From Cepaea nemoralis (taxonomy: Eukaryota; Mollusca; Gastropoda; Stylommatophora; Helicidae): a stretch of DNA of 64,000 bases. The stretch is taken from assembly GCA_014155875.1 (NCBI GenBank), contig JACEFZ010017895.1:281501-345500 (forward strand), in the 5' to 3' direction. The position numbers and the translations under genes were made by a program. Positions within the stretch are counted from its first letter, which is position 1. Every line of letters begins with the position of its first letter. Shown piece after piece: positions 22,601 through 37,834 of this stretch. The notes beneath the pieces are model-generated. The model ran no database searches. It was not told where the DNA came from and saw nothing but the letters and a program-made list of their open reading frames with translations.

Positions 22601-23640
22601 ATAATTAGGAGGGTACAGATCAGAGAGTTGCTTTTTGCAGATGATGCTGCAATTACGACCCACTCTGAGGAAGAATTACAACGTCTACTATCTGCATTCT
22701 CCAATGCTTGTTCTGAATTTGGTTTAATAATTAGCAAAAAGAAGACACAGATTATGTCACAAGGTGCACATAGGGTACCATCAATCTTTATTGACGACGC
22801 CGAATTAGATATAGTAGACCATTTTACATATCTAGGATCAGAGGTAAATAGCAAATTATCCCTAGATCAGGAAATCGACATCAGGATTGGTAAGGCAGCA
22901 ACAACAATGAACAGGTTAAGGAAAAGAGTCTGGGAGAACAGGAAGCTTACTGCCAAAAGAAAAGTCCTTGTCTATCAAGACTGCGTCCTTAGTACTCTTC
23001 TTTACGGCAGTGAAGCCTGGACAACTTACTCACACCAAGAGAAACGTTTAAACAGCTTTCATATGTGGTGTCTGCGAAGAATACTTGGTATTAAATGGCA
23101 AGACAAAATCACAAATACTGAAGTATTGGAAAGATCAGGTTGTGTGACGGTATATTCCATGCTCAGTCTCCGTAGACTTAAATGGATACGACATGTTAGG
23201 GGGATGGATGACGGTAGAATACCAAAGGACATCTTTTTTCGTAATTTACAGATGAGTAGGAGATCTCAGGGTCGCCCTCTAATATGATACAAAGATGTGT
23301 GTAAGCGGGTTATGATTGATACAGGCATTGATAATGCACATTGGGAGCAAGTCGCTGCTGAACGTGTTGCATGGAGGGCAAATATCAGACATGGAATAAA
23401 GACAAAGGAGAAAATTATTGCAGATAAGTCACACACCGAGCGTCTAAGACGCAAGATGATGCATGATGGTGAAAATGACCATGTGGTCACATGCATCCAC
23501 TGTGGACAAACATTTACATCGCGAACTGGCCTTAACAGTCACATTCGCCACCGCTATGGGTTTTAGTTGGTAAGCCTTTTTGAAGCACAAACTATCGTCT
23601 GTTAAGACGGCAAGTTGCCAATGTATGTGTTCTATGTTAC
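19697..23640 (+). mobile_element. APE-type non-LTR retrotransposon with C-terminal C2H2 finger
   Basis: The 5' UTR is about 19697-20425. Endonuclease starts near 20435 (LATWNIRTM, NIDIAGLQETRLADEG), continues MLGDFNARVG at 20893-20922 and WKHPRSGH at 21074. RT runs from about 21880 (ELASGKAPGKD, YRGISLLCIVGKV, SQCGFRQNRSTID), through LFIAFIDLTKAFD across a frame shift near 22275, GFKQGCVLAPTLF (22447-22485) and the FADD box (LLFADDAAI, 22628-22654). LLYGSEAW and HMWCLRRILGIKW follow. The C-terminus has a zinc finger, CIHCGQTFTSRTGLNSHIRH (23493-23552). At least four breaks: a T-run at 20627-20634, about 20960, about 21365 and TGA at 23285. It looks recently dead. The clade (RTE-like or another APE lineage) is not certain. 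Confidence 0.92.
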
Positions 23641-23664
23641 AGGTTTGTCTTGCACATATTACTC

Positions 23665-24066
23665 GCATTAGTCAGGTCTCAGTCAGAAATAACTGAGCTA
23701 AGACATGACAGTAGACGGTACTACCTGCTGTCTGTGAGGCTGCTAATGTTGGGCGGCATTCACCAGACCCGACACCCCACACTGTGCGAACGGCTTCGAT
23801 AGAGAGGGGGGGGGGGGGGGAAGCGCAATTGGGAAAGTACGAGCCTTATCCTGGTGTAAGGAATTCAACCTAAAAATTAAATGCCATGGTAGGGCATACC
23901 AAGCCCTAGGCCTTGGTCAGCAACTGATCTAGAATCGAAGCTCCGATTGGCGGACAGTTAGAACACTGCTTTGCTATTCCGACAGCTTCTGCAGCTTGTC
24001 TTGTTCCAGATGTATAGGTATTGCGTTTCCTCTGGAGTAAATTTGACAGGCCGAGAGAAAGGTGCC
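23665..24066 (+). mobile_element. Second 5' UTR-like segment of the same non-LTR family
   Basis: It matches 19694-20070 from TAGTCAGGTCT to GACAGGCCGAGAGA, with substitutions and a G-run at 23806-23820. It lies head-to-tail directly after the 3' end of the element at 19.7-23.6 kb, then stops. It could be a 5' fragment of an adjacent copy or a terminal direct repeat. Confidence 0.85.
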
Positions 24067-24174
24067 AGTAGTATACACATGCACACCCATAATGATTTCT
24101 GGGCCATGAAGATATTAACTTCTATTTCCATTAACAACATGAGGGATAATAACACACTGTAAACCCTTAAACAG

Positions 24175-24288
<114 letters not shown>

Positions 24289-24404
24289 AGTATGAGGTGC
24301 AGATTATATGTAATGTATGAAATACGGTGAAAGAAACTTCTCGTGAAACACAATTTTACAAGCAAGGCAAGCAAATGTAAAACATGTGATTGAAAATCCC
24401 TTAC

Positions 24405-24542
24405 TTTCCTTTGGTGATGCCAGTTAGGTAACTGATGCGGGCAGTCACGGCATCTTTCAGTGCTTCTGTATTTAAACCTGACACCCATGTGGGTTCGGTT
24501 CCCGGAATAGCTGAGAATAATGACTCGCCGCGTACCTTCACA
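24405..24542 (-). CDS. GH10-like gene, exon 7 in window (RGH position altered)
   Basis: The 138-nt exon has acceptor ACATTTCAG and donor GTAAGG. It reads VKVRGESLFSAIPGTEPTWV, then SGLNTEALKDAVTARISYL and TGITKG, with AA left for the next codon. GH10 enzymes have VRGHxLxWxxxxPxWV here; the His contacts the -1 subsite. In this protein it is Glu (RGES) and the Trp that follows is lost, while the fold-determining PxWV and the basic helix remain. The downstream intron spans 17234-24404 and contains the 42-bp minisatellite and the large non-LTR element at 19.7-23.6 kb. Confidence 0.93.
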
Positions 24543-24617
24543 CTGAAATGTGACCCAAAGACAGATCAATGACAATGCTGAAGATTAAAACACACTTAGC
24601 AATATGTCTAATTGACT

Positions 24618-25456
24618 AATTGGGGAGCTTCTCACTCCATGCAGCATATGCAAACGCTATTGATTGTAATGTGCTAGAATCATCCTTGCAACAGGAAATA
24701 AATAGTGTAGTTAAATGGAGTCATGCAAACCGCATGCAATTTAACATTTCTAAATCAACATCTATGTTAATAGCAACCAGGCAAAGACTTCACACTCTAA
24801 ACTCACGGAGAACTCTTCAACTGCACATCGATAGTACGCCTGTAGAAAGTGTAACCGAGCACAAGGCACTGGGTCTTATCATAGATCAAAATCTATCCTT
24901 TAATTCCCATGTTCATGCTCTAGTTAAACAAATAGCCAACAAAGTATACCAACTTGCCAAAATTAAAAATTTCCTTGACGAGAACATAGGAAAGATATTC
25001 TATACTTCCGGCATACAAACACATATTGATTATTGCTTCGCAATCTGGGATGGATACTCAAAATCAAAAATAAAACACCTTCATTCACTCCAGAAAAGGG
25101 CAGTGCGTTTAATTAATGGTGAACAGCTTACCGACAGTTTTAACCTACATAATCGTCTTCAGTTACTGGCATTCCACAAACGCCTACTTTTTAATAAGGC
25201 TAAACTAATTAACATAATCCTATTTCAAAAGCTCCCTTTGGCAACTGTTAAAATATAATGCAAGACATAGCAAACGACTAAATATACTTCATGTCCCTAA
25301 ACCTAGGATAGACTTATATAAAACAAACTTAGCATACTCTGCCGTTAAGTTGTGGAACAATCTTCCACAAGACATCAAAGACACCACCAATCATTATACA
25401 TACAGTCGCAACTTGTTTAAAGACTACCTCAGTACAGACTACATGTCCCCCTAAAA
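24618..25456 (+). mobile_element. Non-LTR RT C-terminal fragment (Jockey/CR1-like), better preserved copy
   Basis: One open frame, 24620-25258, reads LESSLQQEINSVVKWSHANR, TEHKALGLIIDQNLSFNSHV, KIKNFLDENIGKIFYTSGIQ and LHSLQKRAVRLINGEQL. After a shift it continues KPRIDLYKTNLAYSAVKLWN at 25300-25360. It corresponds to the sequence after the YADD box and matches the 5463-6302 fragment. Both begin at nearly the same codon, so both inserts were 5'-truncated at a similar point or copied from one source. No endonuclease or catalytic RT core is present. Confidence 0.87.
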
Positions 25457-25459
25457 ACA

Positions 25460-26065
25460 AAAACAAAAACACGCAGCTCGGAGGGAGAATTGTGAAGGAA
25501 GAGTCTGGTGCTTTTGCGTTGATCACAAGTAGCCTGACTATAGAAGTCATGGCAGTAAGTAAAGCAATAACATGGCTCGAGATACAGACATTCACTATGG
25601 ACATGTATCCTTAGTGACTCAATGAGTATGCTCAGGAAGATAGAGAAGGGGTGGATCCGAAGAGAGTGGTTGCTGTCTCTGGAGCGGTCTCCGCTGGCAA
25701 AGAATAGTTTCATTTCCGTGCCAGGGCATACGGGTGTACAAGGAAATGAGCAGGCTGACAGGCTTGCAGGTAAGGCTACCGTGGAAGGCGGACGATCCAT
25801 GGACTAGGCAGACATTCCGAATGCTCTAAGAGAAGTAAGTCGTTTACGAGAACCAAGTGATGACTGTGAATCTACAACCATGGTCACGCTGCAAGAACAG
25901 CAAGTTAAAAGAGGTGTGGCCAAACAGAACAGTACGCACGAGCCAAAGAAGATTAATAAACCAACACAGAACTCGTGTCTTTAGCGGCTACACGCTGCGG
26001 GATTTGCTGAGGAAGGGATCCGAGCACTTATGGACTGGATGGTTCAATGTGCAGTAAGGATGATC
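25460..26065 (+). mobile_element. RNase H-domain fragment of a non-LTR element
   Basis: Broken frames give GRIVKEESGAFALITSSLTI (25482), then FISVPGHTGVQGNEQADRLA (25708-25767), the conserved RNase H C-terminal motif GHxGxxGNExAD of Jockey/I-type elements, and then the basic tail with ACG/AGCCAAAG. Stops at several points. The family resembles the 27.2-28.3 kb fragment, which has the same GNEQADRLAG box. It is not clearly part of the RT fragment just upstream. Confidence 0.8.
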
Positions 26066-26219
26066 TGTCGACTAACTAACTAACTAAATAGTAACTATCC
26101 GTGTTCTTACAGATCGACAATTTATTTAGAAGACTGAAAACTGAATGTCATGTATCGATTGTTATCGGTTCGATATTAGCTAATCAATCAAGCAATAAAC
26201 AAGATATTTACAGTCATAC

Positions 26220-26275
26220 CCATTGCTGATAAGCTCATCTGTGGCAGCAGCAGCTCTGGAAAAGTCTGGGTTACT
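26220..26275 (-). CDS. GH10-like gene, exon 6 in window
   Basis: The 56-nt exon runs from acceptor TTTCCCCAG to donor GTATGA. It encodes SNPDFSRAAAATDELISN and leaves GG, completed by the next exon to Gly. The stretch NPDFSRA....DELISNG followed by VKVRG is the alpha-2/beta-3 block of animal GH10 proteins (usually P-D-[YF]-x-R-A...N-G-[IL]-x-V-R-G-H). Entry phase 0 agrees with the second frame of the preceding, frame-shifted exon. Confidence 0.85.
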
Positions 26276-26377
26276 CTGGGGAAATACAATGGTAACAACC
26301 ATACATGATATATCTTGTTTAAAGATGCGCAAAGAATAGGCTATTGTATTTTTGTTACCTTTCCTCTTGAGTAGGAC

Positions 26378-26504
<127 letters not shown>

Positions 26505-26560
26505 ATCGGCTGCATGGCCAACACATGATCTATACAATTTAGCCCTGGCGTTGTGCTATG

Positions 26561-26780
26561 AAAGGCTTGCGAACGCGGTTTGTGAGCCCGTATATCCGGG
26601 TTCGAAACACAGCGGTGCTGGTTTTTTCGAAAAAGGTATAGGGGCCGGTCGTTCAGAAAGCAATGGCAAACTACTGAACGTAACACTTGCCTAGTACATC
26701 AACAGCATCTGAAAATGCTGGTGTTGACTGCAACGTCCCGTAAGGGATACGCAACAAATTTTTTTTTTTTTTTTTTTTGG
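26561..26780 (+). mobile_element. SINE family A, full copy with 8-bp target duplication
   Basis: Diverged head with B box GGGTTCGAAAC. The core is AGAAAGCAATGGCAAACTAC and TGCTGGTGTTGACTGCAACG, with a poly(T) tail of about 20. Flanked by GTGCTATG at 26553-26560 and 26781-26788. The uninterrupted target exists at 20120-20127, so the duplication is secure. Confidence 0.92.
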
Positions 26781-27189
26781 GTGCTATGGATAGGTATAAC
26801 TCCATCCCTGGTTCCCGCCATGGATTTTTGTTGTTATGCTTTTTTCGAAGCACCATGTAATTAACTATCGTCTGTCAAGATGGCAAAGGTGTCAGTAAAA
26901 AATATGTGATACTTCAAATGCGTTTACTTACAATAATTTACATATAGATAAAACATAAATTAGTATAGACTTCGTTTTACCACCGTGTGGGTTGTAGGAA
27001 CTGGTGACCCCCATCAAACCCTGGCAAGTATTACTGGAAACTAATAACTCCTGGAAGCTGAGGAAGTTAAAGTACTAACTATTTGAACACAAGTTGAGTT
27101 GAGCTAAGAACTGACATTACTGCACTCAGGACATTCCCTTACAGCTAGCGAAGAGTCACACTACTAATCGTCCCATCGCTATATGATTG

Positions 27190-28340
27190 AAAGTTCTACT
27201 GGTCTTCCTTCTCAGTTTTGAGAGTCTACCAAAACCCCTGCCAATCCCCTACAATCTCATCCATTCCACATACAGGTTCTCAATCTGTTACCCCACTTTC
27301 TCCACCTGGTCCCACAGAAGCACAAACACCTCCCCCTTGTCCATAAGTAATTTACCACCAAAATGTGCATTCCCTGCCAACCTATCAGCCTGTTCATTCC
27401 CCAGTACTCCCGCATGGCCAGACCAAAACATCCATACAATTCTAACAACATGTGACCTCTTAACGAGGTGAGCCATTCTACAAGAAACATTCCTTTATCC
27501 ACATTACTAAACATACTCTTGAGTCTATGATGAAGACAATGTGTGTTGCAGTGGTCTCCTCTAACAAACGGAATGCCGTTGTGACTGCTTTCACCTCCAT
27601 TCTCGTGCTGGAGGTCGTAGCCTCATATGCCACACTCTCCTTTTTCATGAATCGTCCATTAGTCTTCACTATGAAACCCCAACCACTCCGTCTATTTCCC
27701 ACAACTGACCCATCAGTAAAGATCACTATGTCACCTTGATGTGTATTACTCTGGATCAGTTGCTTCACTTCAAACTCTGTGCGGCCCGCTGCTCATTCTC
27801 TGCACTCAAGACCCCGTGTTACTATTACATTGTGCCAGCCCGTCCTGTCTTCCGGTACTTAAACCCACTTTTTTAATGACTGATGGTCTCTAGATCACAA
27901 ATCTGACATATATATATTTCCGCCTGTGCCATCCAGGACCTGCCTCGTCTTAGTCTATGACCCTTGACCATATCCATGGCTTCATGCAGGGGGTGATCCC
28001 TATCTGCAGCAACTCTCAGGTACCATTTGGGCTGAAGGACTCTATGTCTATCCGCCATTGTTGGTAGCACCAGGATATTTCTCATGTATATAACTGGTGT
28101 GTCCTTTGTAAACCCCAGAATCACACTCACGCCGCATGGCCGCATTTTGTATGCGCTCTAACCTTTCAAGCTGGCTCTGTGATACTGTCAGAAGCCCCAA
28201 ACCATACTCAATGACAGACATTATTAACTGTTAAAAGAGCCTGTAAACCATCCTTTGCTCTACCCCGGTGGCTGCCATCGTCCTCAAAGCAATAAGTCCC
28301 TTACCAGCCTTCACCATTAAAGCTTCAACACAAGTAGTTG
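27190..28340 (-). mobile_element. Non-LTR element fragment, RT connection plus RNase H
   Basis: In minus-strand order: GLIALRTMAATGVEQRMVYRLF (about 28295) with SVIEYGLGLLTVSQSQLERL, then VILGFTKDTPVIYMRN (28118) and the tail RLRRGRSWMAQ (27948). RNase H follows: IFTDGSVVGNRRSGWGFIVK (27735-27676, catalytic Asp in TDGS), TSSTRMEVKAVTTA (Glu in MEV), IDSRVC and GHAGVLGNEQADRLAG near 27420. Frames are broken around 27480-27490 and 27870. It is the opposite strand and another copy of the family at 25.46-26.06 kb. Confidence 0.9.
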
Positions 28341-28359
28341 AGTAACATCCTGTGATGAA

Positions 28360-28416
28360 ATGAGTTATGGTAACATCGAGAATAATGTAGGCTAGAGTGA
28401 CAGCTGTGTCGTAGGT
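28360..28416. repeat. Stray unit of the 46-47.5 kb minisatellite family
   Basis: ATGAGTTATGGTAACATCGA and AATAATGTAGGCTAGAGTGA followed by CAGCTGTG match the GAGTTATAGTAACAC/AATAACAGCTGTG units at 46.3-47.5 kb. Confidence 0.65.
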
Positions 28417-28419
28417 AAT

Positions 28420-29060
28420 TATTTATTACTTTTAGTGTCGTCCCTGGAGTGAGGGGAATCAACACCCACAATTATTGTCCTAGAGAAACCACCAGAATCC
28501 GTCCACACAACTCCCTCAGTCGGTAGACACCTCTTTCTTACTCTCACTCACCCGTGGATCATGCCCCCTCTCATTCTTCCCCAACACAACATACTCAACA
28601 ACTCTAGCTTTAACAAATAAATACACCTATTAATTTATTAAAACAAAGAGTATGTGTGTGAGAGGTGTGTGTGTGTAATGTGTAGAATGTGTGTCGAATA
28701 TTCTAATGTGTATGTAGAATCAGACCAGTGAATCAGGAGCAAAGTCTGTCACATCACTGTGCTGAGCATACAACAGCACCATGTATTCCGGACAGTGAAC
28801 CTCACCCAGAAGATGTCTCTCAGTCCACGTGACAAATTTCTCCAATCACTCGAACAAACAGGATGCTGGTCATCAGATAGGCACTGTTCGATCTTGGTCT
28901 TCACTCTAACAAACACGGTGAAGTTACTCTGTTTAATCATGTTTGAACAGAGAATCTTTCAATTAATTGAAATGTCACTTGGGGAAAATTTAATGTTCAC
29001 AAGTCTCTGATTATAAAATTTTCCCCATCTTTAAAAAACAACCTATTAATGTTTTTAGGT
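28420..29060. other. Intronic, no recognisable feature
   Basis: A few short (GT)n tracts near 28650. No coding resemblance. Confidence 0.45.
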
Positions 29061-29061
29061 A

Positions 29062-32797
<3,736 letters not shown>

Positions 32798-32799
32798 TC

Positions 32800-34718
32800 A
32801 CACCCCCAATTTTTCGACGGTCCCTCGTCGAATACTCTAGACCCTTAGGGTTTAGACAAAACACTAGGGCTATTTAAGTAAACAATCAATTAAGGGGGTT
32901 TCATCCATGGGACTTAAACCTCTCAGCAGTAAAATTGTCACCAGTTATATTTTCTGAACCTGCCTTAAAAACATACATCAGTGACAATTTTAAAAAATCA
33001 GTCCCTGACAAAAGATAATACCATATCTTATGAGTGGCCATGAGGAATATGCAGTCTGCATACACAATAAACTAGCAACCCTGACATCAACATCAACACT
33101 TAGCTCCATGGATGCAATACGTAGGGGCACCAAAAAAAATTTCACACAGGCATCCCCTTAAATTTACAATCCCTACTTGTAACCCAAAAACAACAATGAC
33201 CGGAATAACATGCATGCTATCCACTAGATCACCTGCAAACCAAGATGTAGACATCCCTGCCACTGAAAAAAAATATAATTCCCATGACTATGCAGGCAAA
33301 CCCAGTTTTTGTTTTCCCGGTCTGATTCTGGTAGCCCCGCTTCAGCCAGCCGCATCCACCAGTTCCATGGGATGAGTCAGTAATTTCTCAGTTGTCACCA
33401 TGGTACCCAAATGAAGCGGGGTAGGAAAATACCTGTACATGGGAAACAAAACAAAGCAAAACAAACATGCTGGAAGACATGGCGTCTTAGACTCACTTTC
33501 TGTGCGTGGGGATTCCTAATTCGAATTAATATTGCATGACACAAAATAATTAACTAGTAATTAATTATTTGTCCATAAAGTGTGTCGCAGAAATATATAA
33601 CGAATGTTTCTGTCTGATGATGCTCACTGGATATCGTTTCCTCCCACTATTATGTGTCTCTTTTGAATTGTCTTATGCACAGGGGAAATATAGGAAATCA
33701 GTTCATTCACTGCTCGATGATTCTCGCTGGATGCTATTTCTTCTCACTGAATGTCTATTATGTGTCGCTTCTAAATTTTCTATGCACGGGGGAAATATAG
33801 GAAATCACTGTTCACTCGACCCGCAACACTCAATATGTCCACCCATGACATCATGAACATGGATGAACACGCTAGTATTAACTCCTCTGCTTCCGCCTAT
33901 AAGGAAAGGATTTTCTTATCACCACAGGTAACATTGTCATCTGTCACTTCAAACGGACATGGTGAACTGATGCACAATAAGGGAAACATCCCCCTCGATG
34001 ATCTCAGGTGATGGTGCCACCGGTGGGGATTGAATATGGATGTCCAGCGCTCTGCTGCTGGTGGGACACACTGGTGGGATGGATTTCTGATGTCCCCTCT
34101 TCCAGACAAACAAGGGAAAGGTACTTCTATGGATGGCCCCAGATGTTGGCACTGCTGAAATCAGTCGCATGAACAGTCCACAACTGTTCTCCCAAAAGAA
34201 TCAACAGAATTTTTCTCTTGGACAAGCACAGCCCCAGCCTCTATTGAATGTGGGGGGCCTTCTGCTCTCATAGAGTCGTAAACCACCTCTGTAGCTTTCT
34301 GAGTAAAGCTTGATGGTTTCAGTAGGAATATACATGCATATTCCAAAAGACTTTATAGCTAAAGTTTGGTGACCTTCGTTGTTTTCTCACTCTTAATTTA
34401 TACCAGCGGACTCAGACTGAGTGCCGGCTGGGTGGGAAACTTCGGTTCCCTAAACATGGAATAAGGTCACCTTTAATTTCGACGACTTGAGATGTGGTGT
34501 AGATCTGGAGGCTCTTCTCTCAATGCTGTGCTTCTTGGAGACTTGGGGAACAAACCTGAACCCAGTTAATGTCTTTGGCCAGGGACCTCTCACACCCCCA
34601 AAAAGCCAAAAAAAATAAAAACATGGAACTACCACCTAAAAGAATCATTGAAGACTGGAACAGACACCAACAAGATAATCTAAAGGCCGCCAAACAATCC
34701 AGGCCGAGGCTCGCCACT
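32800..34718. other. Spacer between repeat E copies, mostly unrecognised
   Basis: Contains a local duplication of about 130 bp: 33605-33700 and 33715-33805 share ATGCTCACTGGATATCGTTT / ATTCTCGCTGGATGCTATTT, TATTATGTGTC and GGGGGAAATATAGGAAATC. No protein family recognised in the frames at 33112, 33569 or 33949. The last 100 bases read like a short coding scrap but end at the E border. Confidence 0.5.
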
Positions 34719-37700
34719 TGTCATAGGAGGTGGAATATCAAGGACAGGAAGATGTAATTTCCTATACTTAAGTGCTCAAAGATAAAGAAGCGCAACACTG
34801 ACTTTTAATGGGCCAGAGAAGAAAAGGACAATAAGGAGAAATAGAGAAAGAGCACTGTGTATATCCTCCTCTGTTAACAAGAAAAGGGGTAGAATTAAGA
34901 CAGAAGATTCCAGGAGTTCTTAGGGCGGGGGATGTACTGTTGTACACCCCAGACAGAAGATTACACTGCTGGACTGTAACAGGATCAATGAGTTTACACA
35001 ACAAACTACAGACTAAACAAAACAAATTAAGAACAACAAAATTAGGTTTTTATTGACAGAACTGCATGGTTTAGGGACAAACAGGCATCTTGACATGTCA
35101 CATAACTGACATATACAGAAATGGGAACCTATGTTCCCACAGTAATCACTGCTGCCTAACATCGCTATGCACATGACTAGGTACCCATCTCCACAAACCA
35201 ACAAGGACATGGCAACAACAGAGCCTCAACGTAAACAACAACAGGTAACAGCAGGTATGGACTCTCTATTGTAATCATCTCAGGACTCATGGACAGTTGG
35301 TACATACAGAAATGGGAATCTGAAATCCCACAGAGATAACTGCTGCCTAGTACTAACTACAGGGGCGGTCTCTAAATGACAGTGAGACCTCAATCATGTT
35401 CAGTTGAGTCGAAGGGCACCCTCAATACCCACACAAGACACCCGCATCACATAAGTCGACTGGGACCAGATACAGCGAAAAACCATAACATAACGAGTAA
35501 CAAAACTATAACCCTAACAGCAGAGATATAGTGGCATAAACACGCATAAACAGGTATACGAAGGGGTATAAAAAAAAGGGGGATGTGAGTGGCCTACGAC
35601 ATTAACCAGAGCCGGGGCTCAAGTTTGCTCTACAAACCACAAACATGGCCAGAGGTCACTACCTGCAATGCATGACAAGGTACAACATCTAATTAATAAT
35701 CATCAAAGCATCATTATTTGCATCAACACATGGACTTCACAGGACAACAACTACAGCAACGGTGTATGCAAACAGTGTCCTTGTGGCACAAACATAGACA
35801 TGGACTGTGTAAGTTCACACCAACCACATGATACTTCAACTGGACAACAATGACATGGATAGGTTATAGGATATACTCCACATAAAATATAAACAGAGCA
35901 CACACGCTCTACAGCATCCTTCGGAGTGATTGGGCCCACAATTAATGCAACAGCCACCACCATATCATGGGACAATCTTAATGTGAGGGCGGATCATCCC
36001 TCGTCACAATGCTCGCAGCCTTTCCTGGCTTCTCATCTAACTCAATATTTACTTCTTGAACACTCTCAGTTCAGGGGGGTCATTACCTACAGATCTCTGA
36101 CACAACACAACTTCTCATCCCCAACACCACAGGCTGAGAATACCACTCATAAATGCCAATGTTACACAGCAACACTCATCAACTAGTCAAAATCAACACC
36201 GAACACAACTCAGCTACACCGGTGTACCACGACTCTAACAGGACAACACCATTTGAACATGTACATACAGGACATAAATACAGTCCAATGCACCAACAGC
36301 AATCAAGCAGACAGGATATGCAATTCAACATGACATCACCAACTAGATGTGTCATTGTACTGATGACAACTAGACAACATCACTATACCAGAAGTACAGT
36401 TCTACACATAACACCAGCAACAATCAGGACACAGGCTATAACATAAGTCACTGCCAACAACTCAGACATATAACACCACATAAAACCATCACAATCATCA
36501 AATGATCGCTCTCACCATAGCCATCACCACAATCACAATCATCTTAGCTGACATCACTACATGGTCACCCTCACCATGACAAAGCTCTCAATAATACCCC
36601 AGATTCATTATGGGTGCCTTATTCAGCACCTCTTGCTGGTCAGGAGACTATTCTTACTAAGTTCACATGTGTCCAACCTGAGCAACACAGATCATTATCC
36701 CCATGAACACTATTATAATCATAAACCACCCTATCATGTGTAGTGTTCAACCTGGCACCTTCATCACTACACCCAGTCATGAATAATTATTACCATAGCT
36801 CCATTTATCTAGAAGAACATAACATACATTGTCATCAAGCACCATATATCTATTACTTTCACCGTGCCACTCTACACCTTCGTACGCCAGCAATCACTAT
36901 AGGTTTGGTGTTCTTGAGTCGTGATAAGTCATCTGACTTCAAACACACAATATAACATAATGGAGGTGTCTCTCATCCCCTGGCACCCTTTACTTTCCAT
37001 TACACATGAGGCATCTCACTACCTCAATATATTATAATATAAAGACACCGGCCTTCCCCTTTGTTGTGGGAAGTTACATAAACACATCCGTACCATGTTT
37101 CCAGTTCAACTTCATGTTCCTCATTCTAGACCAGACTGGTATAACCACCCAGTTATGTACTTTGCCTCCCTCTTACTGACTGTACAGTCCACCTGGAACA
37201 GCCCTGGTTACCCCAGGCCATTCAATCTACTGTTATCTTCAACCTCACCATGCTACTATAATAATGGCATATTATATTATATATATCCTGCACACCTAAT
37301 CTGGCCACCTCCATACAGGAATATCACCCACATAGAATTAACATAACCTAATATTTTATACTACAGTGCTCCATATTTTCCTCTTCACTGTTGTAAACAG
37401 CCACAACCATTATTTCATTATTTCCTCATATTTTATTCTAGTGCTCTGTATTTTCCTCTTGTCAGAACACAGACTTTACAGAACAATACATCCTCCTCTA
37501 CTCTGGACTATGATACTACATATTTTGCCTACTGTATTGAATTCTGGACCTATCAAATTCTATAGAACTACCAAACACAGTACAGTATCGATACTTGATT
37601 ACTTCCAATTCGTACTGGCACTGCGCTGTCTGCTATATTAAATCTAAAAACCTACAAATATACACACCATCATATGAGAACAACCTTTCTCCTGCATCGT

Positions 37701-37834
37701 CACTGAATACCCCTGGTATTAGTTTTCTTACTACATCCCTGCCAATCTGCAGAGTAGCACTTTTACAGTTACTAATTGAGGCGAACCCATGTTGTTGTCA
37801 TTCTGCCGATCGTCGCCATTTTACTTGTGAAAAT
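34719..37834. repeat. 3.6-kb repeat E, copy 2, first part
   Basis: Nearly identical to 29168-32286. I noted only single-base indels (for example ACAACAGG, CAACATGACA and CATCATATGAG) and one A/G change near 35498. It is interrupted at GAAAAT (37829-37834) by RTE copy 2 and continues at 40805. Confidence 0.95.
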
